Source: JADZFO01 sp964512635
GTDB taxonomy: Bacteria; 4484-113; JAFGCY01
NCBI GenBank assembly: GCA_964512635.1
Contig: CAZEJB010000004.1
Coordinates: 62,001 to 126,000 of the forward strand
DNA: 64,000 bases
Direction of reading: 5' to 3'
In this document: one piece after another, positions 36,258 through 45,559 of the stretch
Layout: every line of letters starts with the position of its first letter
How positions within the stretch are numbered: position 1 is the first letter of the stretch
The notes under the pieces: model-generated
Told to the model about the DNA's origin: nothing
The model's input: the letters and a program-made list of their open reading frames with translations, nothing else
Database searches by the model: none
Position numbers and translations under genes: made by a program

Positions 36258-37195
36258 TGAGCGGGTCGAGGGAAAAAAAGCTGCTGGGTACGGCACTGGA
36301 AAGTCCTGAATCTCTGCTCGCATTCAGCCATAAGGTTTTCAGCCGCTTTTACGATCTGATGCTCGCGGGCCGGGTTGACGAAGCCTGGTTGGCGACCGAG
36401 ATTCACGCACGGGTGTTTCGCGCCGCCCCGGAGCGATTCAGCGAAGATCCCTGGAACTCCAAGCTGGCCTTCGCACTTTGCAAAGTCGAGGCTGTCGGCG
36501 CATTGTTTATGGCGCAAATGTGCCGGTTTGAGCGCTCGCTGCAGTCCTGTGAGCGGGCCCTAACAATGCTTCGCCAGCGCGAGAGTTTCGCGAAGCAGCG
36601 CGGAGAGAAGCCGGGCTGGAATCAGGTGCGGATGTATCTAGTCTCAGCACTAAGCATCCTGAAATGGTATGAGCCTCAGTTGCGGGAAGTCCTGTTGAGC
36701 CCGCTACAGTTGCTGGAAGAGTGGGATGTTTGTCTGGAGGCATATAACCGTTGCCGAGACGGGCAAAAGGGCCTGATGAACCGTGCACATCTGTTGCTCT
36801 GCTTCGAAAGCGTTATGCGTGCAGCGCTCCTGAGCGGCACAATTTCTTTCGATGACTACAACGAAAGGGCTCGGGAAGCACGCGATGTAATCATGTTGGA
36901 CTTCCCCTTCTACCCACATCCGGATCCTGAAATGCTGAAAACCTACTTTCATCAGCTGCCCTACTATTACTCGTTGTGCTTCATGCTGGAGGCCTGTTCA
37001 CCCACTCCCACGACAGACCGTTTGAAGGAGTACATTGACCTGAGCTACCGCTCCAGTGCCGCTCTAGGTCTGGCAAACAGGGAGCCCCTGTTCAGAGATT
37101 ACGCGAGGCGCGACTGTCTTACCGAGTTCAAAATTGTTATGCGGCGGCTTGATCTGCGGCCAGACGCAACCGATCTTGTCGAGCGCGCCAGCTAA
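36257..37195 (+). CDS. Helical protein of unknown function, paralogue A
   Basis: A 312-residue, mainly helical cytoplasmic protein; the regular pattern of aromatic and small residues suggests a TPR-like superhelix. It shares long conserved blocks with the protein encoded 320 bases downstream: SPES, RVDEAW, APERF-EDPWNSK-AF-LC, MC-ER-SCE-AL-LRQRE-FA, SLCFMLEACSP and TDRL-Y-YR. No known family is recognised. ATG 36257 follows GGGAGG by four bases; ATG 36245 is the alternative and would add four residues. With the upstream HTH gene it may form a small regulated system. Confidence 0.65.
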   Translation: MSGSREKKLLGTALESPESLLAFSHKVFSRFYDLMLAGRVDEAWLATEIHARVFRAAPERFSEDPWNSKLAFALCKVEAVGALFMAQMCRFERSLQSCERALTMLRQRESFAKQRGEKPGWNQVRMYLVSALSILKWYEPQLREVLLSPLQLLEEWDVCLEAYNRCRDGQKGLMNRAHLLLCFESVMRAALLSGTISFDDYNERAREARDVIMLDFPFYPHPDPEMLKTYFHQLPYYYSLCFMLEACSPTPTTDRLKEYIDLSYRSSAALGLANREPLFRDYARRDCLTEFKIVMRRLDLRPDATDLVERAS

Positions 37196-37358
37196 TCTCA
37201 GACAGCTTCTGCGCGGCTTGTTAGCGACACACCTCCTCTGCCGACAGCGTTTTAGAATCCCCCGCGACACGCTTCAACCGATCCGGTGACAAACACAACT
37301 GTACTGGTGACAGGTTTCAGCTCCTTCTTTACACTCGAAGATTGGAACCGGGTCAGGT
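37196..37358. other. Intergenic stretch between the tandem paralogues
   Basis: The gap between the paralogues is 318 bases. This first half shows no convincing gene or terminator; the second half holds the small Cys-rich ORF and its promoter. Confidence 0.4.
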
Positions 37359-37364
37359 TACAAT
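37359..37364 (+). promoter_or_regulatory. -10 box (TACAAT) of the Cys-containing small ORF
   Basis: TACAAT stands 10 nt before ATG 37375. It would also transcribe the paralogue B gene. Confidence 0.45.
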
Positions 37365-37374
37365 CGCTGCGTTC

Positions 37375-37521
37375 ATGCAGAAGAAGAATGTAAGGCAGCC
37401 CAAAGTGCGTAGCTACTGCGCAAAGTGCACCTTCCACTTGACCTGTGTTATCAAGGTATCGAGTGACAGACAGTTGGTCGGGGTGCTTCCAGGGCTGCTT
37501 GGCGGGTGGTTGAATGCCTGA
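37375..37521 (+). CDS. Small Cys-containing ORF coupled to paralogue B
   Basis: A 48-residue frame: a basic start (MQKKNVRQPKVR), then YCAKCTFHLTC, a CxxC plus a third Cys that could bind metal, then a hydrophobic LVGVLPGLLGGWL tail. Its last codons overlap the first codons of the next gene (ATGCCTGA), and a TACAAT box lies upstream. Too short for family recognition. It could be a real small protein or a translated leader controlling paralogue B. Confidence 0.4.
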   Translation: MQKKNVRQPKVRSYCAKCTFHLTCVIKVSSDRQLVGVLPGLLGGWLNA

Positions 37522-38455
37522 TTCGCAGGTTGAGCATGCTCTGGCTCACGCGCTTATGAGCCCCGAATCGTTTATGGCCTGCGGCAAGTTAGTTACTCTT
37601 GCTTTTTTTGAGCTGATGATCGCTCGCAGAGTAGATGAAGCCTGGATCCTGGCCGACCGCTTTGCCCGGTTGTTCAGGGAAGCACCTGAACGCTTTCGCG
37701 AGGATCCATGGAACAGCAAAATGGCGTTCATTCTGTGCCACATCGAATCGGCTGGCGGTTTCTTCATGGCGCGCATGTGCCAGTACGAACGGGCAATTCG
37801 TTCATGTGAAAAGGCGCTCGCCCTTCTCAGGCAGCGGGAGGAGTTTGCACGCTCGCGCAGCGAATGGACAGGATGGACCCAGCCGCGCTGCTATCTGGTC
37901 GGTGCACTTGGCTATGTAAAGTGGCTTAGCCCCAGGTTGCGGGAAGAGGTGCTGACCCCAGAGCAGCTGCTTGATGAATGGAACACCTGCCTGGAAGCAT
38001 ACCTTCACAATGGTGACGAAAACAAGAAGCAGACAATGCGCAGCATCATGATCCTCGCCTTTGAAGGTGTAATGCGCTGTGCACTGCTCTTTGGCCTGCT
38101 GGATATGAACGCCTACAACGTTAAGGCACAGGAAGCCCGGCGCGCGTTGCTGGTGGATATTCCGCTGTATCCCCATCTCAGCCCGGAAGAGTTAAGCCTC
38201 TCCGTGATGCACCACAGCCATCACTATTCTCTCTGCTTCATGCTTGAGGCCTGCTCACCTGCTCCCCAGACAGACAGGCTGCGGGCCTACATGGACATGA
38301 ACTACCGCACCTGTCTGGCACTCAGTCAGGCGCTGTGGAAGCCGCCAATGGGGCCTTTGCTCAAGCGCGACTGTCTGGCGGAGTACCGCATTGTGGCCCG
38401 CCGCCTGGCATTACGGGCGCCCGCGGCCGAGTCTGCAAGCGGCAAGGATAAGTAG
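37514..38455 (+). CDS. Helical protein of unknown function, paralogue B
   Basis: A 313-residue protein clearly homologous to paralogue A along its full length, e.g. ALMSPESFMACGKL, RRVDEAWILADRFARLF, EDPWNSKMAFILC, FMARMCQYERAIRSCEKAL, SLCFMLEACSPAPQTDRL. Conserved Cys, Trp and Tyr positions point to a stable fold, perhaps TPR-like. There is no Shine-Dalgarno site before the ATG; it sits inside the end of the small Cys-containing ORF, so coupling is likely. The function is unknown. Confidence 0.65.
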   Translation: MPDSQVEHALAHALMSPESFMACGKLVTLAFFELMIARRVDEAWILADRFARLFREAPERFREDPWNSKMAFILCHIESAGGFFMARMCQYERAIRSCEKALALLRQREEFARSRSEWTGWTQPRCYLVGALGYVKWLSPRLREEVLTPEQLLDEWNTCLEAYLHNGDENKKQTMRSIMILAFEGVMRCALLFGLLDMNAYNVKAQEARRALLVDIPLYPHLSPEELSLSVMHHSHHYSLCFMLEACSPAPQTDRLRAYMDMNYRTCLALSQALWKPPMGPLLKRDCLAEYRIVARRLALRAPAAESASGKDK

Positions 38456-38565
38456 CGATAGATTTCGCTCCACGCATGAGGGAACCGGTGAGGGGCCGGA
38501 TGCAAGCGCAATGGCGCCCGCATATGCGACAACAACCTATATGTGTTGTCGTAGGGGGATAAAAG

Positions 38566-38638
38566 TGGGCCGCGAAGGATTCGAACCCTCGACCAAGTGA
38601 TTAAGAGTCACCTGCTCTACCAGCTGAGCTAGCGGCCC
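38566..38638 (-). tRNA. tRNA-Lys (anticodon CTT)
   Basis: Cloverleaf on the minus strand: acceptor GGGCCGC/GCGGCCC, D arm AGCTCAGCTGGTAGAGC, anticodon loop CTCTTAA (anticodon CTT), T arm GAGGG-TTCGAAT-CCTTC, discriminator A. CCA is not encoded, unlike the other three tRNA genes here. Confidence 0.96.
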
Positions 38639-38649
38639 GCAGGGGGGAG

Positions 38650-38655
38650 ATTGTA
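38650..38655 (-). promoter_or_regulatory. -10 box (TACAAT) of tRNA-Lys
   Basis: TACAAT ends 11 nt before the tRNA 5' end. Confidence 0.65.
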
Positions 38656-38829
38656 TCGCGGGAAATCCCAAATGGCAAACTGCCGGGACCAGAATTTCAG
38701 GAATCTGCCCCTTGAAGTTCTGGCTGGCTTTAGAGCAGCATGCATAGCGGGGCATCCACCGGTGCGCCACCCAGGTCTTTCAGCGAGTCATCAAAAGCGC
38801 CGAGATTTCTCCTGCATTTACTTATCTGC

Positions 38830-38835
38830 TAAACT
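38830..38835 (+). promoter_or_regulatory. -10 box (TAAACT) of mfd, leaderless
   Basis: TAAACT stands 9 nt before TTG 38845. Confidence 0.4.
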
Positions 38836-38844
38836 CGCTGGCTC

Positions 38845-41800
38845 TTGTTTAGTCCCTGGGAAAAGCTGGTCGCCAACTTTGACGCTGCATTGAATGCTGT
38901 GGGGCTCGACGCGCCTGCTTCATCGCTTCCTGCGCGCATAACCGATTTGCGTGCTTCCAGCCTGTTCTTCTTTGCGCTGCATCTGCAGCAACGTAGCGGG
39001 CTGCCACTGCTTCTGATCACCGAAACAACTGCCAGGGCAGCGCGGATGCAACAGTTTCTGGCTGCGGCAGAGCGCCTGGTTAATGAGCGCGAGCCAGCCC
39101 CCTGGGAGTTCATGGTCTTTCCGGACTTTGAGCCCCAGAACCTATTTGAATATTTCGATCCCCCGCTGGAACTGATGGAAGCCCGCGGCGCCGTTATGGA
39201 CAGTCTCCGCCCTGGATCTCGCAAGACACCAAGAGTGATAGTAACCAGCTATAAGGCACTGTTCAGGATGGTGCCCGAGCCCGAGGCATTTTTTCGACAG
39301 CACCTCGACCTCGCCCCGAGCTCCGGCAGCGGCGGTCCGGCTGGTCTTACCCGCCGCATTGGGCGCGACGAACTTGCACGCCAGCTTGAGCTGCTGGGCT
39401 ATCGTCAGGTCTCCACTGTAACGGCTCTTGGGGAATACGCACTGCGCGGCGGGCTGGTAGACGTTTTTCCCGTTGGTGAGGAGTTACCGCTGCGCGTCGA
39501 CCTGTTTGGCGACGAGATCGAGAGTATCCAGCGCTTTAGCCCGGAGACCCAGCGCAGTACCGAAACAAGCGACAGCCTGCGGATCCTGCCGATCGCGCTC
39601 GAGAGCGCGCATCTGCGGCAGCGTGAAGTCCAGGAATGGCTTCGCGATCGCTGGGACGGATACCGCCAGACCTATCGTGACCAGCTAAGCCGCAGCGCCT
39701 ACGATCGCCTTATTGAGGTGGTGGAGCAGGATCTGGAGTTGCTGGCCGCAGGCGGCACGACCCCGCGGGCGGGTTGGTATTACCAGGCTACCTGCAGTAA
39801 TGGCGCCACACTCTGGGACTACCTGCCGGAGGGCGCCCCAGTGCTGGTTCACGAAGACGGCTTTGTCGACAGTGAGACCAGCAGCTACTTTCGCTTCTGG
39901 CAGAATCGCTATGTCGACTGGCTGGCCAGCGGCCTCAGTTTTCTGCGGCTCGAGGACAGCTATGTCCAGCCCGCCAGCGGGATTGTGGATACGATGCAGG
40001 AGCTGGCCCGCGGCCGTTTTGTCAGCGTTGGGCTGGAAGGTGAAGAGGAGATACAGGTGCCTCAGGTGCGGCCGCTGTTCAGCCACGCCTTTGGCCTGAG
40101 TCATGCCGACAGCCTGCCTAATGCGAGCGTCGGACTCGACTCTCCGCCTCCGGCGAAGTGGGGCACAGCGCGTATCGTGGAGACAGTCAAGGCCTTCCCA
40201 AAGCTAACAAGAGGAACCACAGGGCTGGACCAGGGGCCGGCAGCCCGTATCACGCGTATAGACAGGCCGTTGACTGTGCTGACACAGTTCAGCGCTCGTC
40301 TGCGCGAGCTGCTACATGACGAGACCCTCTATCCCGAGATAGACAATGCCATCCTGCCGGGTGGATTTGTTGTCCCTGCTGGCGGCGACACGCATGATCC
40401 TGATTGGACAGTAATCACGGATGTCGAGATCTTCGGCGAGATTGCCGAGGTGGCCGAGGCGCCGCCGATCAGGCGTTACCGCGGCGAGTCGGTTCGCCGT
40501 CCGGATGAGCTGAACCCGGGCGACTTCGTAGTGCACATCGACTATGGTATCGGACGTTTTGCCCAGCTTACCGACCGGGCCCAGGCCGGCGTAACCAAAA
40601 GTTATGTTGAGGTAGAGTACGCGGGACGTGACCGGCTCTACGTTCCGGTCGAACAACTCGACCGTCTGCGACGCTACAGCTTTGATGGTACTACGCCGAC
40701 GCTGAACAACCTTGGACGGGAGCAGTGGAAGAAGACCAAGGAGAAGGTGGCCGCCGAGACGCTTGAGCTGGCCAAGAAGCTACTGGCGCTGTATAAGACC
40801 CGCCAGGTACGCAGCGGACATGCCTATGTGCAGCACACGACCTGGGAAGATGAGTTCGCTGAGGGCTTCCCTTATGACCTGACAGGCGACCAGATCAGCG
40901 CCTGGACCGATGTTGAGCAGGACATGGAGAACCCGCGGCCGATGGACCGCCTGCTCTGCGGCGACGTAGGTTTCGGCAAGACCGAGATTGCAATGCGCGC
41001 GGCCTTTAAGGCCTGTGTCGACGAGCGGCAGGTGCTGGTGCTCTGCCCGACCACCGTACTGGCCGACCAGCACCATCACACCTTCACTCAGCGTTTCAGG
41101 CCCTTTCCATTCCGCGTTGGCATACTGAGCCGTTTCCAGGGCCCCAAGGAACAGCGCGAGACCGTGGATATGGTCAAGGACGGAAGGCTTGATGTGCTGA
41201 TCGCTACCCACCGCGGACTCAGCAAGGATGTCGAGTTCAAGCGTCTGGGACTGATGATCATTGACGAGGAACAGCGCTTTGGCGTCAAGCAGAAGGAGAA
41301 GCTCAAGATGCGCTTCCCGCTGGTTGATGTGCTGGCGATGAGCGCGACGCCGATCCCGCGTACGTTGCACATGAGCCTGATCGGCCTGCGCGACATCAGT
41401 CTGATTGAAACCGCGCCGGTGGCCCGCAAGCCGGTGAAGACCTACGTCGGCGAGTACGACGACATGCTGGTGCGTGAAGCATTGCTGCGCGAGCTGGGTC
41501 GCGGTGGGCAGATCTATTATCTGCACAACAGGGTGCAGGATATCGAGCGGGTTAAGGCCCACCTTGAGTATCTTGTACCGGGCGAGAAGATCATCATCGC
41601 TCACGGTCAGATGAAAGACGAGAAGCTGGAAGAGGTAATGCACGCCTTCAGTCTCGGCGCCTACAAGATCATGCTGGCGACGACGATCATCGAGAACGGC
41701 CTGGACATACCAAGTGTCAACACGATCATCCTTGATCATGCTGAGAACCTCGGCCTGGCCCAGATGCACCAACTCCGGGGCCGCGTGGGCCGCAGCTCGG

Positions 41801-42537
41801 CGCAGGCCTACGCCTATTTCTTCCATGACCCCCAGCGCGTGCTGACTGAGGAAAGCCAAAGCCGACTGCATGCGATTTACAACTATGCCTATCTTGGTGC
41901 GGGTTACGAGATCGCCCAGAGCGATCTGCGCATCCGCGGCGCGGGAAACCTGCTTGGTGCGGAACAGAGCGGTCTGGCCAAGGCAGTCGGTTTTGAGTAC
42001 TACTGCGAAATGCTTGCGCGGACTATTCGCGATATCAAAGAGCTGTCAGACGCTGGCCTCGATGCGCTCGACGAACTGCCAAGCATGGAGGAGCGGCCAG
42101 GCACGCAAATCGATCTGCCTTTGCCCTGCTTCATCCCGCCCGACTACATTGAAGACCCGGTGCTGCGCTTAGAGGTACTCAGGGATCTTGCCGCGCTGGA
42201 GAACGATCAGGCTGCGGAAGACTTTGAGGCAAGTCTTGAAGACCGCTTCGGGGATCTCCCACAGCAGGTCGGCAACCTGCTTCTAGTGATTCGCCTGCGC
42301 AATCTGGGAAGTGCACTGGCCCTGGAGCGGGTAGGGTACAACCGCACGAAGAGCACCTTTACGCTGAAGTTCTTTGACAGCGAAAAGGACTGGTTCAAGC
42401 GCGCCGTACTGCTTGACAGCCGCTTCAGCCCGGCAGGCCCGCATCTGCTGGAGCTGCGGCTCGAGTTTACCGGGATCAAAAGTGCGGTTGAGCTCTATGA
42501 GACCCTGGAAGGATTGCTGCAGCTGAGACCAAAGTAG
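38845..42537 (+). CDS. mfd: Transcription-repair coupling factor Mfd
   Basis: A 1230-residue translocase that removes stalled RNA polymerase at DNA damage and recruits UvrA. Visible from N to C: the UvrB-homology module (LLLITETTARAARM ... SYKALFRM ... RGGLVDVFPVG), the RNA-polymerase-interaction domain (NPGDFVVHIDYGIGRF), Walker A GDVGFGKTEIAMRAAF, DEEQ box IIDEEQRFGV, motif SATPIPRTLHMSL, the QLRGRVGRS motif VI, and the TRCF C-terminal domain. Length is normal. It starts with TTG, with TAAACT 9 bases upstream and no ribosome-binding site. Confidence 0.96.
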   Translation: MFSPWEKLVANFDAALNAVGLDAPASSLPARITDLRASSLFFFALHLQQRSGLPLLLITETTARAARMQQFLAAAERLVNEREPAPWEFMVFPDFEPQNLFEYFDPPLELMEARGAVMDSLRPGSRKTPRVIVTSYKALFRMVPEPEAFFRQHLDLAPSSGSGGPAGLTRRIGRDELARQLELLGYRQVSTVTALGEYALRGGLVDVFPVGEELPLRVDLFGDEIESIQRFSPETQRSTETSDSLRILPIALESAHLRQREVQEWLRDRWDGYRQTYRDQLSRSAYDRLIEVVEQDLELLAAGGTTPRAGWYYQATCSNGATLWDYLPEGAPVLVHEDGFVDSETSSYFRFWQNRYVDWLASGLSFLRLEDSYVQPASGIVDTMQELARGRFVSVGLEGEEEIQVPQVRPLFSHAFGLSHADSLPNASVGLDSPPPAKWGTARIVETVKAFPKLTRGTTGLDQGPAARITRIDRPLTVLTQFSARLRELLHDETLYPEIDNAILPGGFVVPAGGDTHDPDWTVITDVEIFGEIAEVAEAPPIRRYRGESVRRPDELNPGDFVVHIDYGIGRFAQLTDRAQAGVTKSYVEVEYAGRDRLYVPVEQLDRLRRYSFDGTTPTLNNLGREQWKKTKEKVAAETLELAKKLLALYKTRQVRSGHAYVQHTTWEDEFAEGFPYDLTGDQISAWTDVEQDMENPRPMDRLLCGDVGFGKTEIAMRAAFKACVDERQVLVLCPTTVLADQHHHTFTQRFRPFPFRVGILSRFQGPKEQRETVDMVKDGRLDVLIATHRGLSKDVEFKRLGLMIIDEEQRFGVKQKEKLKMRFPLVDVLAMSATPIPRTLHMSLIGLRDISLIETAPVARKPVKTYVGEYDDMLVREALLRELGRGGQIYYLHNRVQDIERVKAHLEYLVPGEKIIIAHGQMKDEKLEEVMHAFSLGAYKIMLATTIIENGLDIPSVNTIILDHAENLGLAQMHQLRGRVGRSSAQAYAYFFHDPQRVLTEESQSRLHAIYNYAYLGAGYEIAQSDLRIRGAGNLLGAEQSGLAKAVGFEYYCEMLARTIRDIKELSDAGLDALDELPSMEERPGTQIDLPLPCFIPPDYIEDPVLRLEVLRDLAALENDQAAEDFEASLEDRFGDLPQQVGNLLLVIRLRNLGSALALERVGYNRTKSTFTLKFFDSEKDWFKRAVLLDSRFSPAGPHLLELRLEFTGIKSAVELYETLEGLLQLRPK

Positions 42538-42551
42538 ATTTGGGATGCCTG

Positions 42552-43703
42552 CTAGGTCCCGGTGTTGTCTTCCTCTGCGCCTTCAGCTTTTTCCGGTGAC
42601 TCAGAGCTCTTCGATGTGTCCGGCGCGAGATTGGTTCCGTTCTTCTTACTGACGAAGCGCTGCATCTCCATCGGTGTGAAAGGAAGAATGTCTGCCGGCT
42701 TTTCGCCCTTGAAAATGTCGCTGATCAGGTCAAGCGCGCCGCGGGCATGTTCGGATGGAACCAGTCGCAGGCTGAGTGCGCCTGTGCCATCGAGCAGCGA
42801 CGGGCCCAGCACGACGATTTTCTTTTCGATATCTTTGAAGATGTCTTGAGGGCAGGGCTTTGCCTGCAGTGCGGCCGGCGCACTGTCAATCTGAAAGCCG
42901 CAGATCACCAGAGCTTCAGCATCCTTCTGACTGTGGGCTTGCTGGCGCAGCGTGTCCCAGGAGTCTATGGCCGGAGGTGGTTCCTGATTGATGCTGCCGG
43001 GCTGCAGCAGGTCCATTTGCTGGCGGAACTGCTCGCGCTGGGACTGGCCGGCAGTGCTGCTGTCGGACAACAGCGCCAGGGACGCTGCCTCGGGATGGTC
43101 GCGCCAGATCTCGGTGATGACCTTGGGCAGGCTGTAACGCTGGTAGACCCCGGTAACCTGGCGGCTGTCCTCATAGTAGAAGTCCCGTTCGCCAACCGTG
43201 CCGCTGAAAACAATGGGCAGGTCCGCCGGCAACTCGCGACCGATCATGAACTGGGCCTGATCACCGTCAAGCCAGACGAGTTCCGGCTTCAGGCCGACAA
43301 TCCAGTTGCGGGCCTCCTCGCCCAGCACTTGCTGGCTGAGCAGGTCTGAAACTCCGGTCAGGCCGCTGAGTGCAATGCTGACTTCAACAGGCTGGCTCTT
43401 GAAGCTGCCGGTGTAGGGGCCATATATGTCGAGGTGCTGGCTCTGGCTGTACTTCGACCAGGGATCAAAGCCTAGTTCAGTGCCGATGGTGTTGATAAAC
43501 TCACTGGCCCAGGGGTCGCTTTCGGTGGCATCAAATGCAATTGCGATGCGGCGGGCCCGCCCCGCCGGCGGAGCAGCGGTGCCGCTGGACGCAGCCGTTC
43601 CACCTTTGGCGCTTCCAGGCTTGCCTGACTGCCGACATGCGCCAAGAGCGCTGATGCACAGCAGGGCGAGCAGGACAATGGCGATGACACGTCGAGAATG
43701 CAT
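42552..43703 (-). CDS. ABC-transporter substrate-binding-like lipoprotein
   Basis: A 383-residue lipoprotein (signal MHSRRVIAIVLLALLCISALGAC, lipobox LGAC) followed by a Gly/Ser/Ala linker. The mature part, from RRIAIAFDATESDPWASEFI to HARGALDLISDIFKGEKP, has the two-domain periplasmic-binding pattern of the ABC_sub_bind (TrpX-like) or sugar-binding families, with LPIVFSGTVGERDFY and SLALLSDSSTAGQSQREQF typical of the interdomain strands. No permease or ATPase is adjacent. TACAAT lies 9 bases before the ATG. Confidence 0.75.
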   Translation of the reverse strand: MHSRRVIAIVLLALLCISALGACRQSGKPGSAKGGTAASSGTAAPPAGRARRIAIAFDATESDPWASEFINTIGTELGFDPWSKYSQSQHLDIYGPYTGSFKSQPVEVSIALSGLTGVSDLLSQQVLGEEARNWIVGLKPELVWLDGDQAQFMIGRELPADLPIVFSGTVGERDFYYEDSRQVTGVYQRYSLPKVITEIWRDHPEAASLALLSDSSTAGQSQREQFRQQMDLLQPGSINQEPPPAIDSWDTLRQQAHSQKDAEALVICGFQIDSAPAALQAKPCPQDIFKDIEKKIVVLGPSLLDGTGALSLRLVPSEHARGALDLISDIFKGEKPADILPFTPMEMQRFVSKKNGTNLAPDTSKSSESPEKAEGAEEDNTGT

Positions 43704-43712
43704 GAGGCCGGG

Positions 43713-43718
43713 ATTGTA
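43713..43718 (-). promoter_or_regulatory. -10 box (TACAAT) of the substrate-binding lipoprotein gene, leaderless
   Basis: TACAAT stands 9 nt before ATG 43703. Confidence 0.5.
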
Positions 43719-43725
43719 GCGGAGG

Positions 43726-45006
43726 TCAGACCAGGGCCTTTAGTTCGGCCAGGCTGGCCGAGCGCGGTCGCATGATCGGCGTTCCGAGTGCACGGTTTAA
43801 CACCAGCTGCGCCAGCATACCGATGGACAGTCCAAGGCCGAACATCACCGTGTAGTAACGCAGTTCTGTCAGTCCATAGTGGTACAGCAGCGGCCCCGTG
43901 ATGGCGTCAACGTTCGGTTGCACGCTTTTGGCCTTGCCCTGTCTTGCCAGAACCCTTGGCCCGACCTGGTAATACAGATCTGCGAGCTGAAAGAGCGTAT
44001 CGTCCTGAATATGCTGGTGCGCAAAGCGGTGCAAGGCGCTATAGCGCGGATCAGTGCTGCGCAGGACCGCATGCCCAAAACCTGGCAGGACGCGTCCGCT
44101 TTCCAGAACATCCCAGCAGTAGCGCTCGATGGCTCCGGCCTCCACTTGCCCGTTCAGTTCTTCCTGCATCCGCAGTACAAAGCGCAGTGTCATCTCCGAA
44201 GCCAGCCCGTGGATCGGTCCGGCCAGTGCGTTAAAGCCGGCGCTAACTGCGTAATAGGCATCGCTATGCGCCGAGCCGACTGTGTGGCAGGCGAGAGCAC
44301 AGGCATTGGAACCTTCGTGGTCGCTGTGCAACACGAAGTAGAGGCGCAGCAGATCAGCAAAGCTGCGGGCTGCCGGCGCACTATGGGTCAGTCCCAGCAT
44401 TACAGCAAAACGCTGGCTCCATTCTCCGGTTGCCGGGCTCTCTGCCGCAGCCCGGACGCGCCCGGAATCCCGTTGCCAGACTGCCGCGGCGAGAACAGGA
44501 AGCTGCGCCAAAAGGTTCAGAGCGTCCTCGAGCGTCGCCCGCCAAAGGGTTTCCTTGCTTAGCTCGTGGTAGTCACGAGCCTGAGTCGAATAGCGCTGGA
44601 GGCCCAGAGTCAGCAGGCTGAACAGCACCATCGGGTGTGTATTCGGAGGCGCTGCGGCCAGTTCCTCCCAAACCTGGGCTGGCAGCCTGGCGCGGGAGGC
44701 AAGCTCGGCGCGCAGCCATTCCCGCTGTCCATCGGCTGGAAGTTCACCGCAGAGCAGCAGCCAAAAAATCTCTTCAACACTAAGCTGCGTCAGTTCCAGT
44801 ACAGGCCGGCCGCGGATAAGCAGACCCCGCTGTGGATCAACCACCGAGGTGTCACAAATCACCCCAATCACGCCACGCATGCCGCCATAGACCTGGCCCA
44901 CAGATACTGCACCGATGGACAGCTCTCCGTGGCCGGACATCAGTTCGGATCGCTCGGCGCGCCAGCCTGGGACAAGTTCACTCAGACGCTCGTGAAGAAG
45001 TGTCAC
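43726..45006 (-). CDS. gltA: Citrate synthase
   Basis: A 426-residue enzyme condensing acetyl-CoA with oxaloacetate. Signature elements: GVICDTSVVDPQRGLLIRG near the N-terminus, LHSDHEGSNACA, the His of LAGPIHGLA, VLPGFGHAVLRSTDPR, and NVDAITGPLLY where the catalytic Asp stands. Closely related 2-methylcitrate synthases share this plan, so the exact acyl-CoA is not certain. GTG start, 6 bases after TACAAT: leaderless. Confidence 0.92.
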   Translation of the reverse strand: MTLLHERLSELVPGWRAERSELMSGHGELSIGAVSVGQVYGGMRGVIGVICDTSVVDPQRGLLIRGRPVLELTQLSVEEIFWLLLCGELPADGQREWLRAELASRARLPAQVWEELAAAPPNTHPMVLFSLLTLGLQRYSTQARDYHELSKETLWRATLEDALNLLAQLPVLAAAVWQRDSGRVRAAAESPATGEWSQRFAVMLGLTHSAPAARSFADLLRLYFVLHSDHEGSNACALACHTVGSAHSDAYYAVSAGFNALAGPIHGLASEMTLRFVLRMQEELNGQVEAGAIERYCWDVLESGRVLPGFGHAVLRSTDPRYSALHRFAHQHIQDDTLFQLADLYYQVGPRVLARQGKAKSVQPNVDAITGPLLYHYGLTELRYYTVMFGLGLSIGMLAQLVLNRALGTPIMRPRSASLAELKALV

Positions 45007-45012
45007 GTTTCA

Positions 45013-45018
45013 ATTGTA
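45013..45018 (-). promoter_or_regulatory. -10 box (TACAAT) of gltA, leaderless
   Basis: TACAAT stands 6 nt before GTG 45006. Confidence 0.6.
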
Positions 45019-45073
45019 TGCGGGAGGGGCGGCTAAAGCTGGCGCTGTGCGATTTTCCGAAAAACCGACACTT

Positions 45074-45559
45074 CTACTCGAAATCTACCAGCAAATCACC
45101 GGGCATAACCCGGTCGCCAGCGGCTTTCCTGAATGCAATCACCCTGCCGTTGGCCGGGGCCAGCACTTCATGCTCCATCTTCATTGCCTCAAGGATCAGC
45201 AAAGGCTGACCCTTGTGGACCTGCTCGCCGGGCTCGGCAAGCAAGGCAAGAACCTTGCCGGGCATCTTGCTGGTCAGGTCGCCAGGGCCGGCGGAGGATG
45301 TGCTGCTGGTTTCGCCTGGTTCAACAGCCTTGAACACAAAGCGCTGACCATCCAGCCAAAGCTCAAAGCCGCCTGGAACTGCCAGCAGATCAGCACTGAT
45401 CCTCCGGCCTTCAAGCACGAAGCTCAGACGACCGGCATCGTGCTCAAGGCCGCTGATCGGCAGCGCGCGGCCGTCGATACGGACTTCAGCGCCACCGTCC
45501 GCAGTGCGCCGGAGACTTAGCTCATGCTGTTCGCTTCTGCACAAAAATCTGCGGTTCAT
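45074..45559 (-). CDS. Biotin carboxyl carrier protein of an acyl-CoA carboxylase
   Basis: A 161-residue protein with a beta-rich N-terminal part and a biotinyl domain at about 90-161. The biotinylation site is EAMKMEH, with PLLILEAMKM and VLAPANGRV around it. In propionyl- or methylcrotonyl-CoA carboxylases this part is fused behind the biotin carboxylase; here it is a separate gene whose ATG overlaps the carboxylase stop. No carboxyltransferase gene is in the window, so the acyl-CoA substrate is open. Confidence 0.9.
   Translation of the reverse strand: MNRRFLCRSEQHELSLRRTADGGAEVRIDGRALPISGLEHDAGRLSFVLEGRRISADLLAVPGGFELWLDGQRFVFKAVEPGETSSTSSAGPGDLTSKMPGKVLALLAEPGEQVHKGQPLLILEAMKMEHEVLAPANGRVIAFRKAAGDRVMPGDLLVDFE

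Noticed and set aside
40780..41871. 363-codon frame antisense to mfd
   Set aside because: The mfd motifs run uninterrupted on the opposite strand.
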